Shown here piece by piece: positions 56,505 through 64,000 of a stretch of DNA of 64,000 nt. How positions within the stretch are numbered: position 1 is the first letter of the stretch; each line of letters begins with the position of its first letter. The notes beneath the pieces are model-generated. The model did no database searches. It was given only the letters and a program-made list of their open reading frames with translations, and had not been told where the DNA came from. The DNA comes from Convivina praedatoris (GTDB lineage: Bacteria > Bacillota > Bacilli > Lactobacillales > Lactobacillaceae). Position numbers and translations under genes: made by a program. Where the stretch lies: the NCBI RefSeq assembly GCF_933208495.1, contig NZ_CAKOET010000004.1:62001-126000 (forward strand), written 5' to 3'.

Positions 56505-57176
56505 TCAATTTTCTTTTTCAAAGAAGCCCTTCAAATCAGCCCGCCACTGTTCCAGACTAAATGGCTTTGGTAAACCAAAGCTATCTGGTTGACTAAAATT
56601 GGTCAATAATGACGCCTGATGCTTGATTTTAAACAGGCCCATATTTTTTCCGTTAGCAATTTGCTGAGCATCCTGGGCTTGATCAATAATTTGGTTAGCC
56701 TTGCGTTCTTCAATCCGAATCTTTTCCTGCTGTTGATTCTTGTCAGTTCGAGACAAACTAGTATCGTTATTAATCTTTAAAAATAGTTGCTGGCTACTTT
56801 GCCTAATACTCGCTTGGGCTTGTCGTTTTTGCAGCTTTAACGCTAGACCAATTGCATGTTGCTGAGCCATAGCTAAATCAGCCCGTTGCATAATTCGTTG
56901 AATGGCTGACCAACTATTAGCCCGGAATAAAGCCAATTTTGCTTGCCCTAACTCTTGGCTTAAAGCAGCCATTTGAGCTTGCTTTTGTCTATCCGTTAGA
57001 GTTAAATCAGTCTTTATTGCTTCAGCTATTTTTTGCTGTTTTTTTATTAAAGCCAACTGAGCGGCCTGTTTATAACGGATATTAGGTGAAAGAATTGATG
57101 CGGCTAGTAGATCATCATCAACTAGTGGGCTAATATTTCCGGACCCATAATAGTCCCGAATTGGCTGGTCTGACAT
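56505..57176 (-). CDS. Helical repeat protein of unknown function (DUF1542-like repeats)
   Basis: 223 residues, not recognised as a whole. Mostly helical, rich in Gln, Ala and Lys, with no cysteine, signal peptide or membrane helix. Two related stretches, about 48-90 (IAEAIKTDLTLTDRQKQAQ) and about 130-170 (LKINNDTSLSRTDKNQQQEK), share the I-x-N-D-x-x-L-x-x-x-x-K pattern of DUF1542/FIVAR-type surface repeats. Without export signals it could be cytoplasmic or a fragment of a former surface protein. Possibly co-transcribed with the gene at 57248. Confidence 0.55.
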   Translation of the reverse strand: MSDQPIRDYYGSGNISPLVDDDLLAASILSPNIRYKQAAQLALIKKQQKIAEAIKTDLTLTDRQKQAQMAALSQELGQAKLALFRANSWSAIQRIMQRADLAMAQQHAIGLALKLQKRQAQASIRQSSQQLFLKINNDTSLSRTDKNQQQEKIRIEERKANQIIDQAQDAQQIANGKNMGLFKIKHQASLLTNFSQPDSFGLPKPFSLEQWRADLKGFFEKEN

Positions 57177-57247
57177 ATATCTCCTGTTTACATGTAGTCA
57201 AACTGCATGCTCCTTTCGAATATATTGTAAGCATTAATCAACAAAAG

Positions 57248-57553
57248 TTAACCTTTTTTAGATGTTATCCAAGCTTGTAAGGCCATTATATTTACTTGGC
57301 CGCTAGTCCAACGTGCCAAAGGCTGATAATCATGGCGTTGATTAAAGGCCAAGGGCGCACGATCAATAACTGCTACTGCTTGTCCATTTTCAGTTAAAAA
57401 AACTTGTCCCAACTCAAAAAACTTTCCTTTAGTATGCTTACCGATCCGCCAGGTATGGGCTTTGGCATGAGCTTGGGGTAAGTAGTTCCCCGAAGGATCT
57501 TGTTCAACCATCAACCCAATAATTTTTTCAGTTGGATACTTTTTATTACTCAT
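57248..57553 (-). CDS. Small protein of unknown function coupled to the CarB-like gene
   Basis: 101 residues from the ATG at 57553, with AAGGTGG 6 nt before it. Not recognised. No membrane helix; predicted beta-rich (KGKFFELGQVFLTENGQAVAVIDRAP) with a C-terminal helix (QVNIMALQAWITSKKG). It overlaps the end of the CarB-like gene by 8 nt, so it is translated from the same message. That coupling is the only hint: it may act with the CPS-like pair. Confidence 0.6.
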   Translation of the reverse strand: MSNKKYPTEKIIGLMVEQDPSGNYLPQAHAKAHTWRIGKHTKGKFFELGQVFLTENGQAVAVIDRAPLAFNQRHDYQPLARWTSGQVNIMALQAWITSKKG

Positions 57554-60059
57554 CATTAACCACCTTCACACCCATCTCAAATCGGGTCGTATCAATCGGG
57601 CCACTAGGTTGCAAGTGTAGTTGATAGTTAGTTAAAGCCTTGGTCATCCACTGCTGAACATGGGGCGGATTTTTGGAAATCATTTGCAGCATCTCCCAAT
57701 CACGGGGCGTCAATTCATCTAACATAGCCCGCACAATTAAACGCAGAAAATGAATGCCCATGGCCTTACTCAAATAGGCTACCTGACCATATGATACTGG
57801 TCGCAACCAAGTATCATGTGACAAATCTGGAATTTCAACCTGGTTAATCCATTCATTGACATCTGCTCGCCAAATAATTTGATAAAGTCCAGGGCTAGGC
57901 AAATTCAAATCATTCAAATCTTCCTTGATGTCTAAAGCTTGATTTAATAGGCGCATTTCCCCTGCGCGGTGTTGTCCAACGATCAAAGGATAGACTTCTA
58001 CGCCATCGTAGAAAAAATTCAAAGAAAATTCTGACTTGTGATTTTCCGGTCCATTAGCTAAATGCTTTTCACGGGGTAAAATCAACACCCGTTGGCCCAA
58101 TTCCTCTAAGACTTTAATCAACTTTTTTCGGTTACCTGGCACCATAATTGCCTGCGGTTGTTCTTTATCAACCACGGCCATTACATCAGAAATTTCAAGC
58201 GGTTCAAGGTACTGTTTATCTGAAATGTGAGGCAACAAGGTTGCGTCACTGCTGTTATTGTTCATCGCAACCGTGTGATACTGCAACCGACGTAATTCCG
58301 ATAAAATAATCGTCGTTGCATAACCGCCCGAAGCCGATTCACCTAAACGAAAGGCCCCCGAACCAACGACAAGAATACTATCTTTACCCAAGGGAGTCGA
58401 CTCATCTTCTGTCTCAAAGGTGGCGTAATACTGGTGAGCATTCTCCGGAAATTCCCCAGCAGAAGGTTCTAAGGCTTTATAGGTTGGTTGAATATCATTT
58501 TGACGAGCTAAGCGGCGAATTGACTGAAAATCACTATGCCAAAAACGAGCAATCAAGCCGTCGGACAAGCCAGCTTGTTTAGCCTGTTTCAACATATTAG
58601 GATCATCAATTTTAGCTTCCACCATTTGTTCTAAAGCGATTAGATGCTTTAACTGGTAGAAATAAAAGGCATCAATATGACTTAATTCTGTCAATTCGTC
58701 AACTTCATAGCCCCGTCGTATCGCTTCAATAAATAACAAAACTCGATTATCTTGGGGATGAATCAACTGCTGAATTAATTCATCATCAGAAATATGTTCC
58801 ATGTAGGTTGGCGAAAAGCCCCGGTTATTAAAGTGGGCGGCCCGAATCGCCTTTTCCAAGGCTTCGATAAAGGTCCGACCAAATCCAATCGTCGAACCTA
58901 CCGATTTTTGAATACTACTTAGGTTGCGGTCGACTTCAACCCCACTGGCGTGTAGATCACCAAAGGGGAAAACTGGTAACTTAACGGCAATGTGATCCAT
59001 CATTGGCTCCATCATGGCCGTTTTCGGATGGAAATTGTGGGGTAACACAATATCTTCAAACGCCTGTCCCAAAGACAAATACATGGCAACCAATAGCATC
59101 GGATAACCAGTTACCAAAGCCATTCGAGTAGCCATTTGATCAATATAAGGCGCAATTTTAATGATGTAGATTTTACCAGTAACTTCACTCACGGCAAATT
59201 GCAGGTGCAAGGCTCCTTGTATCTGCAATAAATCAGCCACTTGAAAGGCATAGGAGCGCATTTGTTCCATAAAACGATCTTGAATCGTTAAAACCGGGGA
59301 AACACTAAGCGAATCAGCCGTGTGAATCCCAATAGGATCCATATCCTCACTGGCACCAACCTGCAAACAATTACCACGGTAATCACGTAAAACCTCCAGG
59401 CTAACCTCTTTCATACCATTAATGGCCTTAGAAATTAACACTTCATCTAGGAGGGACTGACTTTTAACCTCGTCGACAACCTGCTCTAAATCGTCCAAGC
59501 GTTCAACAATTTGGCGGGTGTTACTTTGCACAGGATTGTTGGCCCGAACCACCAAGGGTAAGGATAACGACCGCATTAATTCGTTAACTTCAGTTTGGGA
59601 TTTTGCAATTTTACTTTGAATCACGGGCAAACCGGCATCGATTAATAGTTGATTTAACTGAGTAATATCGGCTGATTCACGTAGTACTGCCGGATTTAAG
59701 CCCAAAGTACGCGGAATTTGGCCATCATCAGTATGCCATTCATTTAATATTTGATTCCAAAGTCGTAAGGCTCGATGTCCTCCAAATAGAGGCGCCACTG
59801 CATCAATTTGATGGTCTTTAATGATTTTTTTTATATTGGTGACGGTTAAAGGTTCCCAAAAAGTTGTCGCCGCAACACTCTCCAAAGCGACCGAATAGGG
59901 ATTATCATCAACCACAAAAACGTGATAGCCATGCCCATGTAATTCAGGCAAAACCTGATAAATAGCCGCATCATTTTCGCCCTGAATCCCAAAATCATTG
60001 GGTCCAGCCCCCAGAAATAGGATTTTATTTAGTTTAGATTTAGTTGTACTGTTCGACAT
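57546..60059 (-). CDS. carB: CarB-like protein, degenerate and shortened (pseudoenzyme)
   Basis: 837 residues from the ATG at 60059; normal CarB is about 1060. The order pre-ATP-grasp (12-110), ATP-grasp (120-400), oligomerisation domain (410-555) and second pre-ATP-grasp (560-640) is kept. But the Gly-rich ATP loop of the first site (RPSFTMGGSGGG in E. coli) is VVRANNPVQSN, and the metal-binding E-x-N-P-R is K301-I-A303-P-Y305. Most of the second ATP-grasp is deleted (only about 685-790 is traceable) and the MGS allosteric domain is absent. No frameshift or stop. It overlaps the CarA-like gene by 20 nt. Carbamoyl phosphate synthesis is very unlikely. Confidence 0.88.
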   Translation of the reverse strand: MSNSTTKSKLNKILFLGAGPNDFGIQGENDAAIYQVLPELHGHGYHVFVVDDNPYSVALESVAATTFWEPLTVTNIKKIIKDHQIDAVAPLFGGHRALRLWNQILNEWHTDDGQIPRTLGLNPAVLRESADITQLNQLLIDAGLPVIQSKIAKSQTEVNELMRSLSLPLVVRANNPVQSNTRQIVERLDDLEQVVDEVKSQSLLDEVLISKAINGMKEVSLEVLRDYRGNCLQVGASEDMDPIGIHTADSLSVSPVLTIQDRFMEQMRSYAFQVADLLQIQGALHLQFAVSEVTGKIYIIKIAPYIDQMATRMALVTGYPMLLVAMYLSLGQAFEDIVLPHNFHPKTAMMEPMMDHIAVKLPVFPFGDLHASGVEVDRNLSSIQKSVGSTIGFGRTFIEALEKAIRAAHFNNRGFSPTYMEHISDDELIQQLIHPQDNRVLLFIEAIRRGYEVDELTELSHIDAFYFYQLKHLIALEQMVEAKIDDPNMLKQAKQAGLSDGLIARFWHSDFQSIRRLARQNDIQPTYKALEPSAGEFPENAHQYYATFETEDESTPLGKDSILVVGSGAFRLGESASGGYATTIILSELRRLQYHTVAMNNNSSDATLLPHISDKQYLEPLEISDVMAVVDKEQPQAIMVPGNRKKLIKVLEELGQRVLILPREKHLANGPENHKSEFSLNFFYDGVEVYPLIVGQHRAGEMRLLNQALDIKEDLNDLNLPSPGLYQIIWRADVNEWINQVEIPDLSHDTWLRPVSYGQVAYLSKAMGIHFLRLIVRAMLDELTPRDWEMLQMISKNPPHVQQWMTKALTNYQLHLQPSGPIDTTRFEMGVKVVNDE

Positions 60060-61119
60060 AGTCGGCCACCGTTTCAAAGAAATCTGCAAAAATCACATTA
60101 GGTTCAATGGGGCCTGGCGCCCCATCAGGGAAAAATTGCACACTAAAAGCTGGATAATCACGATGTCGTAGTCCTTGGATTGATTGATCAACTAAATCAC
60201 GGTGGGTCACAAACATCTTTTTACGATCAACTGTCTGGTCATCCACGACATAGCCACGTCCCTGCATGGCATAGAAAATTTCTTGGGAAATAATTTCTTG
60301 AATTGGATGATTCATCCCATGATATTCAGCCACCAAGGGATTTAAAGTCGCCCCATTAGCCATAGCAAAAAGTTCGTGGCCTAAGCCAATGCCCAACATG
60401 GGGGCTTTAGTCTGTAAGACACGAATTAAGGTAAACACACTTTCTGGCAAACTATTAGGATCGCCTGGCCCACTGGACAAAACAATCCCGTCAGGATCAA
60501 GAGTTAAAACCTCTTCAACACTAGTCGTGTAAGGCAGCACTGATACATTGCTGTCATAGTCACCCAGCATCCGCAAAATTCCATGTTTCAAGCCAAAATC
60601 AATCACTACAATATGATAGCCTCGACCCGGATTAGCATAGGCCTTAGGTGTGGCAGTATTTTGCACTTGTTGTTTAGTTAATACCGTTGCGGCCAGCTGG
60701 TCACGGGCATGATCATCAACATAATCAACAATCGTCGCCTTTTGAGGACCACTTTCTCGTAAGTGTCTGATTAACTGCCGAGTATCAACTTGACAAAGAC
60801 CGGGAATATTATTTTGTTTTAAAAATCGATCCAAGCTCATTCGACGTTGCCGGTTAGTTGATATTTCAGCTAAGTCATGGACAACCATTCCCCGAATGGT
60901 GGGTTTAACTGATTCGTATGCCTCGGCATGAATCCCATCGGCTCCTACTACAGGCATGGCAAAGACAATCATTTGACCATCATAAATTGGATTGGTAATA
61001 CTTTCTTGGTAACCGGTCATCGCCGTTTGAAAAACAATTTCACCAAAGGTCGTTGCTGGCGCACCAAAACCCTCTCCTACAAAAGTAGTACCATCTTCTA
61101 ATATCAAGTGCCGTTGCAT
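60040..61119 (-). CDS. carA: CarA-like protein lacking the glutaminase triad (pseudoenzyme)
   Basis: 359 residues, full CarA length. The N-terminal small-subunit domain is well kept (GEIVFQTAMTGYQES, SLDRFLKQNNIPGLCQVDTR), as is SSGPGDP near 215. In the class I glutaminase domain the nucleophile motif G-I-C-L-G-H-Q is G-I-G245-L-G-H-E, and the H-P-E of Y-H-P-E-A is F330-P-D332. All three triad positions are changed, so it cannot release ammonia from glutamine. AAGGAGG precedes the ATG. 18 nt after pyrR, and no PyrR attenuator lies between. Confidence 0.9.
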   Translation of the reverse strand: MQRHLILEDGTTFVGEGFGAPATTFGEIVFQTAMTGYQESITNPIYDGQMIVFAMPVVGADGIHAEAYESVKPTIRGMVVHDLAEISTNRQRRMSLDRFLKQNNIPGLCQVDTRQLIRHLRESGPQKATIVDYVDDHARDQLAATVLTKQQVQNTATPKAYANPGRGYHIVVIDFGLKHGILRMLGDYDSNVSVLPYTTSVEEVLTLDPDGIVLSSGPGDPNSLPESVFTLIRVLQTKAPMLGIGLGHELFAMANGATLNPLVAEYHGMNHPIQEIISQEIFYAMQGRGYVVDDQTVDRKKMFVTHRDLVDQSIQGLRHRDYPAFSVQFFPDGAPGPIEPNVIFADFFETVADYVEQYN

Positions 61120-61137
61120 GCCTTCCTCCTTGGGAGA

Positions 61138-61665
61138 TTAGTGAATAATTTCTACCGCATCTTTACCATCAATCTCTTCCACTGAAACTTGAATTTTTTC
61201 ATTTTGAGCTGTTGGAATATTCTTACCAACAAAATCAGCGCGAATCGGTAATTCCCGGTGCCCACGATCAACTAGCACTGCCAAAGAAATTGATTTAGGT
61301 CGGCCAATATGAATTAAAGCATCTAAAGCGGCGCGAATCGTGCGGCCGGTAAAGAGAACATCATCAACCAAAACGATGTTTTTGTCGACAATGTTAATTG
61401 AATCCTTTTCATCCAAGCCCAAGTGATCGCCATGGGCTAAAACATCGTCACGATAATTGGTAACATCAATGGCCATAACTGGAATTGTTTCTTTTTCCAA
61501 TTGCTCTAGCCGGTTGGCAATTCGATGAGCTAGGTATTCACCTCGCGTTTTAATACCCACTAAAACCAACCCTTGTCCGCCCTTATTACGCTCTAAAATT
61601 TCGTAGGTAATCCGAGTCAGGGCTCGTTGTAGAGAGGCTGAGTCTAAAACAACTTTATTAGCCAT
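61138..61665 (-). CDS. pyrR: PyrR regulator / uracil phosphoribosyltransferase
   Basis: 175 residues, full length. The PRPP-binding loop [18 protein letters not shown] near residue 95 is intact, and [14 protein letters not shown] and the [18 protein letters not shown] segment match PyrR, which binds pyr mRNA in response to UMP. No pyr structural gene (pyrB, C, D, E, F) is nearby; it heads the CarA/CarB-like pair instead. It follows rluD by 4 nt, a common LAB arrangement. A PyrR2-type paralogue is possible. Confidence 0.92.
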   Translation of the reverse strand: MANKVVLDSASLQRALTRITYEILERNKGGQGLVLVGIKTRGEYLAHRIANRLEQLEKETIPVMAIDVTNYRDDVLAHGDHLGLDEKDSINIVDKNIVLVDDVLFTGRTIRAALDALIHIGRPKSISLAVLVDRGHRELPIRADFVGKNIPTAQNEKIQVSVEEIDGKDAVEIIH

Positions 61666-61669
61666 GGTG

Positions 61670-62617
61670 TTAATACTCCTTGTCTAAATTATCTTTAATC
61701 CTAATAATTGGTTCTAATTTTGCTAAAACGTCTGTAAAATAAGGCGGTAAATCACTGGTAAAAGTCAGTTCTTGACCAGTACTTGGTTGCGTTAGCGAGA
61801 GCGTTTTAGCGTGTAAGAGCTGTCCCTTTTGACCTAGATTGGTTGCCAGACTACCCTTGCCATATAGCGGGTCACCAACCACTGGATGGCCAATATAGGC
61901 CAAATGAACGCGAATTTGGTGAGTTCGTCCAGTTTCTAAACGTAATTCCAAAAGGGTGTAACCAGGATAGCACTCTTTAACCTTAAAATGAGTCAAGGCC
62001 TCACGTCCTTGCGCTAACACTGCTTGTTTTTTACGATCTACCGGATGGCGGCCGATTGGCGCATCAATCTGGCCCTCATCTTCATCAAATTCACCCTGTA
62101 CTAAGGCATAGTAAAGCCGGGTGTTTTTGTGAGCCTTAAGTTGCTCTGATAAGACCTGATGAGCATGATCATTTTTAGCAACCATTAAGAGACCACTCGT
62201 ATCACGATCAATGCGATGCACAATCCCTGGTCGAAACTCGCCGTTAATTGAAGAAAGCGGTGCATGATGTAATAAAGCATTAACTAGGGTGCCATCCGGA
62301 TGTCCTGGAGCAGGATGAACTACCATCCCCCGGGACTTATTAACCACTAATAAATCATCATCTTCATAGACGATATCTAGGGCGATGTCTTGTGGTACTA
62401 ACTCACTAGCAACTGGTTGCGGTGGATTAATGCTAATTTTATCCCCTGCTTGTACTTTATAAGAGCTTTTAACGTCTTTGCCATTCACTAATACATGCTT
62501 TTTTTGAATTAAACTAGCTACTTGAGAACGAGAATATTCTTGATCTAGTTGCGCTAATACTGCGTCTAATCGACCAGTTTGCTGATCGTTGATCAAAAAC
62601 TGCTTATTTTCTGTCAT
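61670..62617 (-). CDS. rluD: 23S rRNA pseudouridine synthase (RluD family)
   Basis: 315 residues: N-terminal S4 domain ([19 protein letters not shown]), catalytic core with the Asp in [19 protein letters not shown] near residue 138, and [24 protein letters not shown]. Family members modify helix 69 of 23S rRNA. Start overlaps the upstream membrane protein gene by 14 nt. lspA, often the neighbour in other LAB, is not present here. Confidence 0.93.
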   Translation of the reverse strand: MTENKQFLINDQQTGRLDAVLAQLDQEYSRSQVASLIQKKHVLVNGKDVKSSYKVQAGDKISINPPQPVASELVPQDIALDIVYEDDDLLVVNKSRGMVVHPAPGHPDGTLVNALLHHAPLSSINGEFRPGIVHRIDRDTSGLLMVAKNDHAHQVLSEQLKAHKNTRLYYALVQGEFDEDEGQIDAPIGRHPVDRKKQAVLAQGREALTHFKVKECYPGYTLLELRLETGRTHQIRVHLAYIGHPVVGDPLYGKGSLATNLGQKGQLLHAKTLSLTQPSTGQELTFTSDLPPYFTDVLAKLEPIIRIKDNLDKEY

Positions 62618-62993
62618 CTTGCTTTATTTCCTTTAATTTGCGAGCCATGCGCTTACTAATCCAATAGGTTTGTAAACGACTACCGGATTGGATGCTAAGA
62701 CGGCGGCCATTTAACTGCCAATATAAGCCATTGTCCAAATTATATTCGGCATAAGTTCGCCGTAAAGCGTACCCCATAAATAATTGACTGCCAGTTAGAT
62801 AAAGTCGGTGACGAGCAAAGGCAAAAATACCAATACCCACTAAAACAACTAGATAAATTGTCAGCCACAGAGGCATTTGGTACATTCGTTCTGAGGAAAT
62901 AATAACCCCTAACATCGTTAAAATTGCCCACCACATCCATAATATTTGATTCCAAGAATCAAGTGGTTGATAAAAACCAGTTGTAGGACCCAT
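62604..62993 (-). CDS. Small membrane protein, possibly EbsA family
   Basis: 129 residues with two N-terminal membrane helices (about 15-33 and 41-58) and a basic soluble tail (about 60-129) containing YLTGSQLFMGYALRRTYAEY. Size and layout resemble EbsA-family proteins of enterococci and lactobacilli, which often lie near an RNase HI-like gene as here. I cannot confirm the family from the sequence alone. The promoter is probably the extended -10 TGGTAAAAT upstream. Confidence 0.5.
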   Translation of the reverse strand: MGPTTGFYQPLDSWNQILWMWWAILTMLGVIISSERMYQMPLWLTIYLVVLVGIGIFAFARHRLYLTGSQLFMGYALRRTYAEYNLDNGLYWQLNGRRLSIQSGSRLQTYWISKRMARKLKEIKQDDRK

Positions 62994-63076
62994 TTCATGC
63001 TCCTTACCATATTTAAAATCACTCCTATTTTACCATGAAATTTAACCAAAGCTTGGCAAGACTAGCCAGCCAGCCC

Positions 63077-63082
63077 TATAAT
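63077..63082 (+). promoter_or_regulatory. Possible -10 of the RNase HI-like gene
   Basis: TATAAT at 20 nt before the start codon; the -35 is poor, and the divergent promoter for 62993 lies close by. Confidence 0.4.
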
Positions 63083-63101
63083 AACTTGCAAGGAGTAATA
63101 A

Positions 63102-63494
63102 ATGTTAATTAAAATTCACTTTGATGCTGCCCGACAACCAAGTACAGGTCATTCAGCAGCGGGATGTTTGTTAATTATTAATGGTCAACAAGAGCAATTA
63201 AAAGTACCCCTCCCACTCACCAATGACAACCATCAAGCTGAGTTTTTAGCAGCTATTTGGGCCCTATCCAACTTACCAACTGGCAAGCATCAGTTACACC
63301 TATATTCGGATTCAAAATTACTGGTTGATGCCCTCAATAAAAACTATGCCAAACATTATCAAATTTATGTGGACCGCCTGCATACAATTTTGGCCGCTTA
63401 TCCGCTTGTATTAATTGATTGGGTTAGCGAAAAACAAAATCAAGGACCACACCATTTGGCCTTACAAGCATTAAAAAACGCAGATCGATTATGA
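63102..63494 (+). CDS. RNase HI-like protein with His at the fourth catalytic position
   Basis: 130 residues, one RNase H fold. Active-site residues D8 (HFDAA), E47 (QAEFLAA) and D70 (LYSDSKLL) are present. The fourth, an Asp in the N-x-x-x-D-x-L-A motif, is His117 (NQGPHHLA). A His there is reported to be tolerated in E. coli RNase HI, so activity is plausible. It should cut RNA in RNA-DNA hybrids. AAGGAG lies 6 nt before the ATG. Confidence 0.85.
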   Translation: MLIKIHFDAARQPSTGHSAAGCLLIINGQQEQLKVPLPLTNDNHQAEFLAAIWALSNLPTGKHQLHLYSDSKLLVDALNKNYAKHYQIYVDRLHTILAAYPLVLIDWVSEKQNQGPHHLALQALKNADRL

Positions 63495-63504
63495 TCTGCG
63501 TTTT
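63475..63504. terminator. Bidirectional terminator at the end of the RNase HI-like gene
   Basis: AAAACGCAGATC, 6-nt loop, GATCTGCGTTTT; overlaps both convergent gene ends. Confidence 0.88.
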
Positions 63505-64000
63505 AATCTTGAATTAAGAGTTGATATGCCCAACGGGCAGTACTGATATTATCGCCTTCTTGCATATGGACTGTCCCGCGTTTTTCAAAACCATTATTAG
63601 TAATGACTTTTTGCATTGGTAAATTACCAGGATGCGTATCAATCCGGAAATCACGAGCGCCTTGGGCATAGAAATAAGAAATCAAAGCGGTCATAAAACG
63701 TGGTGCTAACCGTTGACCACGATACTTATCTGACATAGCTACTCGATGAAGGCTAGCATAGTCATGGCCATCAACGAGCCAATTACCATCTTCTAGGGCA
63801 GTATATAGTGGATCTTCGCCTTCAAAAGCGGCCGCATAACCAGCTACTTGATCGTCAACAACTAGTACAAAAGCTTGATGATGATCCATATCTTTTTGAA
63901 CAGTATCAAGGTTTGGGTATTCTCCCTGCCATTGGTCTAATCCCTGTTCCTTTAGATACTTCTTCGCCCCTTGTAGAATTTCCACAATCGAGGCCATATC
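63503..64000 (-). CDS. GNAT-family N-acetyltransferase, 5' end beyond the window
   Basis: At least 164 residues. The frame is still open at the right edge, and the ATG at 63997 gives a start (MASIVEILQG) that lacks the usual first strand, so the true start probably lies a few codons outside. Acetyl-CoA-binding part SDKYRGQRLAPRFMTALISY near residue 92, and the C-terminal FRIDTHPGNLPMQKVITNNGFEKRG, are typical. Substrate unknown. Confidence 0.85.
   Translation of the reverse strand, partial: DMASIVEILQGAKKYLKEQGLDQWQGEYPNLDTVQKDMDHHQAFVLVVDDQVAGYAAAFEGEDPLYTALEDGNWLVDGHDYASLHRVAMSDKYRGQRLAPRFMTALISYFYAQGARDFRIDTHPGNLPMQKVITNNGFEKRGTVHMQEGDNISTARWAYQLLIQD

Noticed and set aside
57546-60059. 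CarB-like gene as a frameshifted pseudogene
   Set aside because: The frame is continuous, overlaps both neighbours, and the missing domains are not found in other frames nearby.
57546-61119. Functional carbamoyl-phosphate synthase CarA/CarB
   Set aside because: Overall similarity is clear, but the glutaminase triad, the ATP loop, the E-x-N-P-R motif and much of the second ATP-grasp are missing, so a working enzyme is not supported.
61120-61137. PyrR-dependent attenuator between pyrR and the CarA-like gene
   Set aside because: The gap is 18 nt and holds only the ribosome-binding site; no binding loop or terminator is possible.

Overview
This 64 kb window reads as a chromosomal core segment of a low-GC Gram-positive lactic acid bacterium, most likely Weissella (W. 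paramesenteroides or a close relative). The taxonomic guess is inference. It rests on the divergent citI/citM pair at the left edge, an arrangement known from that species, and on LAB-type neighbourhoods: hrcA-grpE-dnaK-dnaJ with CIRCE sites, rimP-nusA-ylxRQ-infB-rbfA, xerD-ribT-scpA-scpB-rluB-ribU and plsY/parE-parC. Almost all genes lie on the minus strand. I see no IS element, prophage, CRISPR array or rRNA. There is one tRNA gene.

Layout. 1-1360: start of citM and its divergent regulator citI, with a perfect 13-bp palindrome in the shared AT-rich spacer. 1358-4240: TPP-riboswitch-controlled ECF transporter ykoE-ykoD-ykoC. 4240-8337: anchored hydrolase and a ykcC/ykcB-like lipid-linked sugar transfer pair. 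8458-10444: NADH oxidase and a GNAT enzyme. 10508-14851: HU, der, rpsA, cmk and a LysM protein. 14922-20466: FMN-riboswitch-controlled ribU, then rluB, scpB, scpA, ribT, xerD, cvfB, yqeY. 20553-25140: rpsU, a YitT protein, and hisS-aspS behind a T-box leader. 25176-29430: tRNA-Ser(CGA), typA, suhB, a UPF0223 protein and a DUF3114-like protein. 29586-36752: def (+), the heat-shock operon, ribF, truB. 36757-43157: aminotransferase and the nusA-infB operon behind an attenuator-like leader. 43359-49381: zinc-free-type rpsN/rpmG pair, ppaC, parC, parE. 49599-54958: plsY (+), dtd, a membrane protein, relA, an MFS transporter (+). 55001-57176: a processive GT2 glycosyltransferase, a 58-residue LPQTG micro-protein missed by length-filtered gene callers, and a helical repeat protein. 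57248-63494: a pyrR-carA-carB-like operon, rluD, a small membrane protein, an RNase HI-like gene (+), and a GNAT gene cut by the right edge.

The strongest unusual signal is at 57546-61119. The CarA-like protein has lost its glutaminase nucleophile (Cys to Gly245) and the following His/Glu pair (Phe330/Asp332). The adjoining CarB-like protein lacks the glycine-rich ATP loop and the E-x-N-P-R metal-binding motif in its first ATP-grasp, has most of the second ATP-grasp deleted, and has no allosteric MGS domain. Both frames are intact, overlap each other, and follow a normal PyrR with a complete PRPP loop. This looks like a retained carbamoyl-phosphate-synthase pseudoenzyme pair, perhaps with a sensing or regulatory role. 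Other notable signals are a DnaJ without its zinc-finger domain, a hairpin separating the hisS Shine-Dalgarno from its start codon, a GACAC Asp/His specifier in the hisS-aspS T-box, tandem CIRCE-like sites, and a probable attenuator before rimP-nusA.

Start codons were moved inward where a Shine-Dalgarno sequence placed them better (nox, HU, rpsA, LysM gene, ribU, xerD, aspS, UPF0223 gene, def, hrcA, truB, rbfA, ylxQ, carB and others).
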